Shown piece by piece: positions 55,906 to 64,000 of a stretch of DNA of 64,000 nt. The notes beneath the pieces are model-generated. The model saw only the letters and a program-made list of their open reading frames with translations. It was not told the DNA's origin and did no database searches. Every line of letters starts with the position of its first letter. The first letter of the stretch is position 1. The DNA comes from Acanthamoeba sp. SK_2022b (lineage: Eukaryota > Discosea > Longamoebia > Acanthamoebidae): the NCBI GenBank assembly GCA_027943245.1, contig JANDJZ010000158.1, positions 39,759 to 103,758 on the forward strand. Reading direction: 5' to 3'. A program made the position numbers and the translations under genes.

Positions 55906-56640
55906 ATGTCCTCAGCAGGGCGCATCGTCTTCGTGTGGTCTGTGGCTGCCCTCGTCCTAGTCGGAGCATCCCTGTGCACGGCTGCACATGATGGTATTCA
56001 TGAACCTTCGCCCGCAAAGGACCTACTTTGGTAAAGTCTGGCAAGAGTAGTACTTACTGTTCGGCGATTTGTAGGCGGTGAGGAAGGCGTAGTCGTAGGG
56101 ACCGGAAACGCCGCCAACACCCTGGCGTGCTTTATCAAGTACGGCACCATCGGAAGCAGCGAGTACTGCTTGTGCGTTGCGGGCGTTGCCGACAACTTTG
56201 CCTGCACTGTACGCACCTTCTCCTCCAGAGCTCTTCGTAACGGTGGGCTCATCTGATTTTGGCCCATGAATGAATCCAGTACGACTGCTCTTGCGATCCT
56301 CTCGGCCTACAATGCACCGCCTCCGCTTGTCGTACGGCTCACAGTTTATATGCGAGCTTCCAATTATATGCGTGCTTCCAATTGAACTCACACACACCTG
56401 TTACTCACACACCACACCACACGACACCACACAGAGCTCACAAGAAGCGTGATCGGTCTGCTGGTGGCAGCCGTCGTTGCCTCTGTGGTGGGCGTTTGCA
56501 GCTGCGTCGTGCTCTGTTGCTATCTCAGCAGGAACAGGAGGCGACACGCCGCCTACTACATCGTTGACACGACCACCAACGAGCTGCCGATGTACGAGCA
56601 ACATCACTTTCACCTCCAGCACAAGCCCAACAACTACTGA
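55906..56640 (+). CDS. Small type I membrane protein with Cys-rich ectodomain
   Basis: The start ATG at 55906 opens a signal peptide: MSSAGRIVFVWSVAALVLVG then SLCTAAHD. Exon 2 (about 56073-56209) encodes a short ectodomain with four cysteines in the order C, C-x-C, C (LACFIKYGTIGSSEYCLCVA, ADNFACT). Exon 3 begins at the acceptor near 56433 with a transmembrane helix (SVIGLLVAAVVASVVGVCSC), then juxtamembrane Arg residues and a short tail with two Tyr (AAYYIVD) and His-rich sequence, ending at 56640. The mature protein is about 120 residues. It is not recognised as a known family. The cytoplasmic Tyr motifs could be sorting or phosphorylation signals. Confidence 0.6.
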
Positions 56641-57246
56641 GAAAGACGCTCTTTAGGAGGAAACTACCCCGCCCCGTGTAACACATACTGTGACCTGTTT
56701 TTGCTTCTTTGTACCCGTTTGTTGCCCTGGCTGCTGTGGGGGGGGGTGTCCAGGCTTGTGGTCCTTTCTCCGGAACAAGAGTCCTCAACTCCTCCGTCTG
56801 TCCGTGTCTGGCATTGACATGTTTGAATAATCAGATCTGAGTGGTGGGCAAGGTCCGGTACTCCTCCTTGATGGACGGTGAGCGGCGCCCACGCGTGGGT
56901 TTGTGGGTTGTTCTTCATCAACCTCCTCGCTTCTTCTTCGTGATCCTGCAACTACGCGCGTGCCGCTGCCTCGTTTCGCTCTTCTTTCCCCCTTCCTGCT
57001 CCGCCGCAGAAAGAAAGGAAACAACTTCTGCAGCATCGCACAGCAAACGCCACTGCTCCCTACTTGCCTGCTTCACCACACGACCATCGCTTCCCTCCCC
57101 GGCTGTCTCCTCCAACTCCTGGAGAAGCGAAAGCGAACGCTCAGTACAAAGAACGAAGAAGCGACAAAAAGAACGAAGCGAACGTTTTTCAGTTTGCTGA
57201 GGGCTTCACTGGTGCAAAGGCGTGAGTGAGGATCCCCGGTCAACAG
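56641..57246. other. Intergenic region of about 600 bp, no gene seen
   Basis: This lies between two plus-strand genes. ORFs at 56841-57200 and 56664-56951 on opposite strands have no domains. It probably holds the 3' UTR of the first gene and the promoter of the second. Confidence 0.45.
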
Positions 57247-58191
57247 ATGGAGAAGAGCGAGGAGGGGCGCCGCGATGACGGCTTGCAGAAGATGACCGTC
57301 TACGAGATCCTCGTGTCGCGGGGCAAGAGGAAGCGGATGATGGCCAGCAAGGAGGACCCCTTCGACCGCATCGACCGCCAGCTCCGCGCGGCAAAGCGGT
57401 TCCGCGTGGAGGAGTACATACGATCTCTGGCGACGGACAGCAGCAAGCTCGACGAGGACGAGCAGCGCAAGCGATACGCCTTCTTCTTTGGCGGGGAGCG
57501 TGGGTCAGCTTCATCCACTTCTACCTCCTCCTCCTCCTCCTCTTTCTCCTTGTTCGCCACCTCGGAGCCGCCCCGCCCGACCACGTCGTCGCTGTCTCGA
57601 ACCCTTGCTGGCCACTCGGCATCGCCAGCACCGGCCACGGCCACCGTTGTGCCTCTGGTGGCGAGATCTGCCGCCGGCGAGACTGCGCCACTCACGAGCT
57701 CGACATCGTCGGCGCTGTCCTCCTTGTTGCCCTCATTCGCGTTGCCCACGCACCCGGCCATGCGTCTGCACCAGATGTCCGGGACCGCTGGGTCGGGACT
57801 GCTGTCGTCGTCGGCCTACACCGCGACCCTGCGCTCGCTCTATCCCCCCTCACGACCCAACATCTTGGCCACGGCCTCGCCTTCGGCGGGGGGATCGCCG
57901 TCGCCAGGATCATCCCCTGCTACGGCGACCTCGTTCTCCTCGCCCATGTCGTCGCCAGCGGTCCAGTCACCACGGCCTGGATCCTGTTCGCCTCTGACCT
58001 CAGCAACTGGCGGGACGACGTCGAGCGCCTGCTCACCTGTCGCGTCGTCGGGATGCTCTTGCTCTCATCCTTCACCGTCGCGAGCACCCGCGACACTGGG
58101 GGGAGGAGAAGTCTCGCCAACGACAGGAAAGCGAGCCAGCGTTGCAGCGGCTCAGCCGCAGCCTGTGCCAGCCTCGGGCATGTGCGACTAG
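57247..58191 (+). CDS. Ser/Pro-rich largely disordered protein
   Basis: This is a single exon of about 314 codons from ATG 57247. Residues 1-80 are charged and helical, with MTVYEILVSRGKRKRMMASK and DRIDRQLRAAKRFRVEEYIR; basic runs (KRKR, AAKRFR) could be nuclear signals. The rest is Ser/Pro/Ala/Thr-rich with poly-Ser runs and many SP motifs that could be phosphorylated. It ends QPVPASGMCD at 58191. No domain is recognised. The helical N-terminus is the part most likely to fold. The open frame of nearly 1 kb with a defined ATG and stop supports a real gene. Confidence 0.6.
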   Translation: MEKSEEGRRDDGLQKMTVYEILVSRGKRKRMMASKEDPFDRIDRQLRAAKRFRVEEYIRSLATDSSKLDEDEQRKRYAFFFGGERGSASSTSTSSSSSSFSLFATSEPPRPTTSSLSRTLAGHSASPAPATATVVPLVARSAAGETAPLTSSTSSALSSLLPSFALPTHPAMRLHQMSGTAGSGLLSSSAYTATLRSLYPPSRPNILATASPSAGGSPSPGSSPATATSFSSPMSSPAVQSPRPGSCSPLTSATGGTTSSACSPVASSGCSCSHPSPSRAPATLGGGEVSPTTGKRASVAAAQPQPVPASGMCD

Positions 58192-58405
58192 CACTGCAGA
58201 AGGGCAAAAGCATGTAAAGAAACCATTATATGAGGATTATACCAGTGTACATACCGTCTCGCCACGAGAGTGATTGCTTTCCGCGTGTGATCTCTCTCAG
58301 GGGTGGGCCGTCGCTTCCGCAGAAAGAAAGATAAATCAAAAGAAACAGAAACAGAAAATGAAAGGATAAAAAAAATTTATAAATAAAACGATTAGTCGAG
58401 AGGTG

Positions 58406-58956
58406 ATGAAACGGACACGGGGCATGCCTTTGGCGTTGGTGGCGGTGCTGTGGTGGTGCTGCACCGTTCACAGCTGGACATTTACTGAGGTGGTGGGAGG
58501 AGATATGCGCACCTGCTCTGTGCACGACGACCAAGCGAGCGGGCCAGCACTGTCGTTTGGCCGGTGGATGGGTGGCCGGCTGCCCTTCGCCGACACCTTT
58601 TCCACATGGGGCTTGTACGTTCTCCTGTTCATAGAGTGAAATCCCAAATAATCAATCTAATCCATTGTGCACGACCGTGGCTGGTTGCACGACCATCCCT
58701 CCTTTCCTTGGTCTGTACCGTCAAAGCGGAAGCGCTTCGCGGCCTGTGTGCAGACTCTCGGCCGATCCGTTGGCGCGTCTTGAGCGCGGACTGCGGGGGC
58801 TGGCAGGACAGGAGAAGGCTGCCGACAAGATAAAGGTGGCCCTGTTTCGTCACACGTGGGATCGGTACTCCTGCTTCTCCTCATCGGTTTTGTGGCTGCG
58901 TCCGACTCCGTCTCATTCTCGAGTACTACTATCCTTCTCTGTCTCTCGTGTGGGCG

Positions 58957-59009
<53 letters not shown>

Positions 59010-60547
59010 GCGTGTGGTCCAGGCCACTCGCTTTCTTCTTTGCTGGCGAGAGCGGGGTGGGCAAGACCTCAACGGCTTATCTCCTTGCACGAGCCCTCTA
59101 CGCAGACGAAGAACACAACGAGGATGGCAGGCAAGTGCACGCAGCTTATAGGGGGGAGCCAAGATACAGCTGTCAAGTTCTGACTGATCCTAACGACCAC
59201 CAAACGTTTGTGTCGATCGACGTTGGCAGGCCACCGCCAGGCCTGCTTGTGCTGGGCGGGGAGTACTTTGATTCCAAAGCGGCGGATCGAATAGAGGAAG
59301 TAAGTTGTAATCATCCACCCTTTCTCTCTCTCTCTCTCTCTCTCGCTAGTCTTGTAACAGCTGCTCCTAACACTATTGGACCTTCTTCCTCAGTACAGGG
59401 ACCACATCTCGCGCGAGATTATCCGACAGTTGCAGCGCTGTCCGCGCTCGGTCATCGTTTTCGACGAGGTACCGCCCCACGTTTGCGTGGGCAAGTGAAT
59501 GTGGGCTCATGCACGCTGTCTCTACGCGCAGCTGGGACTCGTGGACCCACGCACGCTGACCATCTTGGAGCCCTTCTTGGACACGGGCTTCGTTTCCTAC
59601 AAAGGCAGGCACCTCTCCTCTGCTCTTTTTTCAGGCCTCTTCTGGCCGCCCCGATCCCAGCCAAACTGATGAGCGACGCCCGGCGGGTGAGGCTGTGCAG
59701 GCGAATCAGCTCAGGCGGGCCAGGCGATCTTCATCTTCATCTCCAACTCGGTCACCTTAGACTCGTCGCTCACGGAACAGGAAGCCGAGTCCGCCATGAG
59801 GCACGCTCTCCCCCTGGCCGGGTGGCGATGCCGTTCACTAAGACACATGGCCCCTTCAGAGCCAGCCTGGCCAGGTCTTGGGGCAACAGGAGGAAGATGG
59901 GCAGCCTTGTACAGAACATGGTGCCCTTTCGGCGCCTGGACGAGACCGCCCTGAGTGAAATTATCCGCGGGCGGCTCGAAGGGCTGGTCGCCATCTACGG
60001 CCAGCGCGAGCGGCTGCAGCGCGTGTGCTACTCGCATCGGGTGCTCACGTCGTTGGTAGCCGAGGTGCTTCGCCTGCACCCAGACACCAACGCGCGCGGC
60101 GTGGATCTCGTGCTCAACCCAAAGGTGGTTGAGCCCCTGCTCGCCAACCTCAAGCAGCTGGACGAGCTTGTACAGCTCGCCGAACAGCAACGCAAGGTTG
60201 ACGAGGAGGAAAAAATCGGAGCAGAGCAACGCTACCACCAGCACCACCACGAAAACGGGGACGGCGCCACGAGTGCCTTGAAGAGCGTGTGGAGTAAGGC
60301 GATGCGACCGTTGAGTGCCGTTTCCGTGCAGCTCTCGCAGGCATCGTCCTTCCTTTCGCAGGCTTGGCCTTCGGCCGAGAATGGGTGGCGCAGCGAGTTC
60401 GAGGCCAGCCTCTACTTTCACAACGACAACGTTGACAAGCGCCCCGCCACAACGCTCATGCTCGAGCTCAAGGCGCTCGCCACGGGCCAGACTGTTCGAA
60501 GAGAAGCCAGCCAGCTGACCGCCGCCGAGCTGGTGGATCGGAGTTGA
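58406..60547 (+). CDS. Torsin-like AAA+ ATPase with N-terminal signal sequence
   Basis: Exon 1 starts at ATG 58406 with a signal-like MKRTRGMPLALVAVLWWCCT, then HSWTF. It joins (donor at 58615, acceptor near 58727) in frame to SADPLARLERGLRGLAGQEK. The AAA+ core follows: FFAGESGVGKTSTAYLLARA (Walker A), YRDHISREIIRQLQRCPRSV, IVFDE (Walker B), LTILEPFLDTGFVSYK, IFIFISNS (sensor 1) and LVQNMVPFRRLDETALSEII. The arrangement matches torsins, ER-lumenal ATPases acting in nuclear-envelope and ER structure; ClpB-type enzymes are less close. The C-terminal part adds a long helical, His-rich and Ser-rich region absent from human torsin A. One intron (59605-59709) appears to use a GC donor. The stop is at 60545. 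Confidence 0.74.
58959..59008. repeat. (GT)n microsatellite in a torsin-like intron
   Basis: A 50-bp GT tract lies in the intron just before the Walker A exon, ending about 15 bp before the acceptor. Confidence 0.95.
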
Positions 60548-61983
60548 GCTCACCCTTCCTGCGCGTGCGTGGCGGATAACCAAATGCTCTCATTGCTGGG
60601 TTTCTAGGGCAGCTCCTTGACGAGCTGGGAGAGAAAATCGAAGTTGGGCGGAGCAGGAGATCTCTCTCTCTTCTTGGAAGGGAAGCGTACCAGGATCCCA
60701 GCCCTTGAAGACATTGAAAGCCAACAGCAGCCTGCAGCAAACAGCAGCAGCATACCACCCTGTCCACAAAAATGACCCAACACAGCAACCACCAAAGACA
60801 CCACAAGGCTAAGGGCTCTGACAGAGATGACAAGCATGATGTGCCAAATGCCACCAAACCTGGGACCAGCTCATGCCAGTGCATCTGCCAAACACAATTG
60901 TAGACAGCAGCACACATCACTGCAGCCCTATACACTGCCAGCACATGTAGCCCCAAGTTCACCAAGATGGTTGTGCCAACATTGACATTAATTTTTGACC
61001 ACCACTCACAAGACTTCACACTCAGCACACTTATGCAGGCATTCAATGGGGTCAGCACACATGCATTGAGCAGCAAGTCATACCACATGCCCAAGCACAA
61101 GTAGTGTCTGCCAGGTGGCATCATTGACCATGGTACAGCAGATCCAGGTGGTGCATGGCTTGGTTGTCTGGTGATGCTCAGCAGAGGTTGATGCAGCAAA
61201 GTCTCAAGCCAGCTGGTTGATGCTCTTGTGGAGTGAAGGGTTCTCATCAAGGTAGAGGCCTTGCACAAGTTGGGATTGTACTCCAATGTTGGACTCAAGG
61301 CTGCTGGCCCAGTTGTAGTGAGCTTCCATGACCTGGGGGCCTACTTTCAGGAAGATTCCCAGCTTGCACATGAACTCATCAAAGGTGCCCACAGAGCTGA
61401 TGTCTCCCTTGAAGAAGGCAGTGATGAAGGCTCATCAGAATGAGAGAGAGGTGAGATGAAGCAAGGGGTGAAACTTGATGGAGACAGCCTGGAGGGCTTT
61501 GGAGATGAGGTGTACTCCATGGGTCAGCCTGCATAGTTGACCCAGAGGCTCAGCAGGTCGACGTCAGTTTTGGTGCCTGTAGAAGAGTCATCTAAGATGA
61601 GCAGGGCAGGCCAAACTTGCTTCAGGAAGAACTTGAAGTAGTGTTTCAGATGAGTGCACATGGGCACACAATTGGTCCACAGCCAGGAAACCTTCTCTGC
61701 AGCCATGACAGCCATCAGAGATTTGGCATCACAGGTCCAGAGAAGGCAATAGGGTTTAGGGTTAGGGCTAGAGCACAAAGCTACAGATCATCCTACATTA
61801 TTGAATACTATATGCTTTTGTAGAGCAAGAGCTCAGCTACAAGATACACTTGTCTAATTCTCATATCGTTACGTCGTTACAGAGTTAGACGCAAATCTTT
61901 GAATTTTATATGGAACACGCCCTATACAAAGGCCCTATCCATTACAAAAAAAGTCTGTGGTTTTTGTTTTCTACACATACAAT
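60548..61983. other. Subtelomeric GC-poor region with decayed coding remnants
   Basis: From about 60600 base composition falls sharply. Minus frames look protein-like but are broken: 61778-61524 (WTNCVPMCTHLKHYFKFFLK, then WPALLILDDSSTGTKTDVD), 61392-61204 (VGTFDEFMCKLGIFLKVGPQ) and parts of 61200-60720. They do not join cleanly and no family is recognised. This is probably a degenerate element or an inactivated subtelomeric gene. Confidence 0.5.
61750..61768 (+). repeat. Interstitial telomere-like patch
   Basis: TAGGGTTTAGGGTTAGGGC lies 1.8 kb inside the telomere start and contains the TTTAGGG variant also seen in the terminal array. It has the same orientation as the telomere. Confidence 0.85.
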
Positions 61984-62394
61984 TAAGCATTATTCAGATG
62001 TGATAATTCACGCTCTATTCAATGGCACAAACGAATAGCACTGATATGTCCAAGTATCAGAGATAGAGAATTTACAATGTTAATTTTTGGAAAAGTTGAC
62101 CCAGGTTGTTTTTTAAATTGTGGGCTAACAAAGATAGCTAGACCAAAACAGACAGCAGAAAACCCTTTTTTGGGGGTGGGTAAAGGGTATCACAAGTGTT
62201 GTTTGGAGGTCATGCATCCCAAGTACAAGAAAGCTTTGATATGGTGTGTCCTACGGACAAAGAAATCGTTGGTGCATTTCACAGGCTCTAACTCTGCATC
62301 CGTGTCTCCATGTTGCACGCAGTATGGTGCGTTGTGTTCAGCTCATCAAGGGCTATGCAATGGTATGTAAAACAAAACTTTTTTGCAACATTGA
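61984..62394 (+). repeat. Subtelomeric degenerate repeat, copy A
   Basis: This begins near AAGCATTATTC and ends near TTTTGCAACATTGAC. It shares GATAGAGAATTTACAAT, GGGCTAACAAA, CCAAAACAGACAG, CTCTAACTCTGCATCC and TGGTATGTAAAACAAAACTT with copy B. A plus frame ends SAHQGLCNGM with a Cys-rich PCCTQYGALC. Confidence 0.8.
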
Positions 62395-62490
62395 CCCCAT
62401 GTGTGTTGCCTGTTGGCAATCAGGACCTGGTGTTTTGGGGGGTATTTTTACCTGTGAGTCTCCTGCCTTGCCTCTTCCCCCCCCTGATAT

Positions 62491-63075
62491 CAAGCATTGT
62501 AAATATACTATAGCTTACGCTCTACCTGATGGTGCAAACAAAAATCCATGATCTGTCCAAGTAAAGGAGATAGAGAATTTACAATATTTTATTTTGAGCA
62601 ATTTCAAGTGCAAAAAAATCATGGATCTCAGGAAGAACTGGTCTACACCAACTCAATGCATCCTCATTAGAATCAGCATTACTCAGGCATAAGTTGAGTG
62701 GATGACACAGTCATTGTGGATGAAAAACAAAAAAAAAAAAAAAAAGGGAAGAGAGCCCATTTGTATGGGGCAAAATGGGTGGTTGTAAATTCAATTGTGG
62801 GCTAACAAAAAGAGCTAGACCAAAACAGACAGTGGGAAACGTGTTTTTGGGGGGGCATAAAGGGTGTACAAGTCCTTTGGTGTCATGCTCTCCAAGTACA
62901 AGATAGCTGATTATATACCAGTGACATGGTGTTCAGCACAGGGCACTGTGCATATTCTGAAATCAAGCTCTAACTCTGCATCCTTGTTGCTGTGTTGCAT
63001 GTGGTACAGTGCGTTGTGTTCAGCTCAGCAAGGGCTATGCAATGGTATGTAAAACAAAACTTTTGCAAAATTGAC
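62491..63075 (+). repeat. Subtelomeric degenerate repeat, copy B
   Basis: This is the same element as copy A. Landmarks on the left are offset by about 507 bp and on the right by about 682 bp, so copy B carries roughly 170 bp of extra sequence (about 62610-62790) with a poly(A) run. Its plus frame ends SAQQGLCNGM, parallel to copy A, after a divergent stretch. Confidence 0.8.
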
Positions 63076-63579
63076 TTGTAGGCAAAATGGGCAGCATTGA
63101 GCTACAACTGCTACAGAAGAAGCTACCCTATTGTCTTTGGGCTCATTAGAAAGCCAATAAAATGATGACAAAGGCATACAATCAATAATTGAAGCAAAAC
63201 TTGCCCACAAGAGAGATACCAAAAAAAAAATTATATCCATCACAGCAAATATTGCTTGTAAAATGTATAACTGGCTAGCAAAGGGAGAGAAGCACAAGTA
63301 AACATGTGGATATCATTACTGACAGTCAATGAATACCTGTATACATACAAGCAGCAAAAATATCAAGGTTATGGAATAGATAAACAAATAATACATGAAA
63401 AAAGCATGTCAAAAAATCCCAATTAATTGTATAAAATAGCATACTGGCTTGTACGTTGTCTGTGTAAGATGCCACTAGCAGGTCTGTACTCAGTGTTGAG
63501 TGCGCTACAAGATGACATGTAACATGTGTACATTTAATGACTTTACCTTTTTAGGTCCTAGACTTACCATATTTAGACA
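63076..63579. other. Telomere-proximal AT-rich spacer, no gene seen
   Basis: This is AT-rich sequence with no stable frame, leading directly into the telomeric array. A minus ORF at 63025-63297 has no recognisable features. Confidence 0.5.
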
Positions 63580-63644
63580 TAGGGTTAGGGTTAGGGTTAG
63601 GGTTAGGGTTAGGGTTAGGGTTAGGGTTAGGGTTAGGGTTAGGG

Positions 63645-63680
<36 letters not shown>

Positions 63681-63698
63681 TTAGGGTTAGGGTTAGGG

Positions 63699-63739
<41 letters not shown>

Positions 63740-64000
63740 GGTTAGGGTTAGGGTTAGGGTTAGGGTTAGGGTTAGGGTTAGGGTTAGGGTTAGGGTTAGG
63801 GTTAGGGTTAGGGTTAGGGTTAGGGTTAGGGTTAGGGTTAGGGTTAGGGTTAGGGTTAGGGTTAGGGTTAGGGTTAGGGTTAGGGTTAGGGTTAGGGTTA
63901 GGGTTAGGGTTAGGGTTAGGGTTAGGGTTAGGGTTAGGGTTAGGGTTAGGGTTAGGGTTAGGGTTAGGGTTAGGGTTAGGTTAGGGTTAGGGTTAGGGTT
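63580..64000 (+). repeat. Telomere, (TTAGGG)n
   Basis: This is near-perfect TTAGGG to the window end. Variants are TTTAGGG near 63663 and 63717 and TTAGG near 63677 and 63977. The orientation, G-rich strand 5' to 3' toward the end, is that of a right chromosome end. TTAGGG is shared by animals, many fungi and several amoebozoans. Confidence 0.98.

Noticed and set aside
60468..61298. 276-codon minus ORF
   Set aside because: It overlaps the end of the torsin-like gene in antisense and continues into the GC-poor subtelomere; the join of two unlike compositions argues against a real gene.

Overview
This is the right-hand end of a eukaryotic chromosome. It finishes in about 420 bp of TTAGGG repeats with the G-rich strand running toward the end. 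The style points to an amoebozoan, most probably Acanthamoeba or a close relative. Genes are dense and GC-rich, sit on both strands, and are split by many short GT-AG introns. The gene set includes TKL and CDC7-like kinases, LRR proteins, helicase-associated-domain proteins and F-box proteins. The species is an inference from style; no search was possible. I see no tRNA, rRNA, CRISPR array or operon-like arrangement. Exon boundaries were placed by eye from splice motifs and reading frame. CDS coordinates run from predicted start codon to stop codon and include introns.

Layout. 0-9.3 kb: a PHD-finger/CDC7-like kinase entering from the left edge, a small helical protein on the minus strand, and a long LRR region running into a CbbX/SpoVK-type AAA+ ATPase (possibly one gene). 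9.4-17.3 kb: a thioredoxin-UBA-UBX protein, a membrane class 3 lipase, a single HMG box and a membrane-anchored MYND protein. 17.3-19.5 kb: a GC-poor, gene-poor island. 19.5-37.5 kb: a large helicase-associated-domain protein, an mL53-like mitoribosomal protein, a ubiquitin-like/AN1 protein, a SAP30-like Sin3 subunit, a SAPS (PP6 regulatory) protein, an F-box protein, a GNAT acetyltransferase and a SAP-domain protein. 37.5-42 kb: a second GC-poor island with a Ty1/copia integrase fossil and a small intact three-exon gene. 42-60.5 kb: an F-box/Ras-like/CaaX fusion, a TKL kinase, the augmin subunit HAUS1, a multi-pass membrane protein, a large adaptor-like protein with LD-like motifs, AP-3 sigma, a small type I membrane protein, a Ser-rich protein and a torsin-like AAA+ ATPase. 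60.5-63.6 kb: GC-poor subtelomere with a degenerate 0.4-0.6 kb duplication and an interstitial telomere-like patch. 63.6-64 kb: telomere.

The genes do not form one pathway. Several share themes: ubiquitin/p97 (Trx-UBA-UBX, Ubl-AN1, two F-box proteins), chromatin (SAP30-like, HMG, PHD-kinase, SAP), endomembrane traffic and ER (AP-3 sigma, torsin-like) and the cytoskeleton (HAUS1, LD-motif protein). The most unusual items are the F-box/Ras-like fusion, whose GTPase motifs are altered at two key positions while the CaaX box is kept, the thioredoxin-UBA-UBX architecture, and a torsin-like ATPase with an N-terminal signal sequence outside animals.
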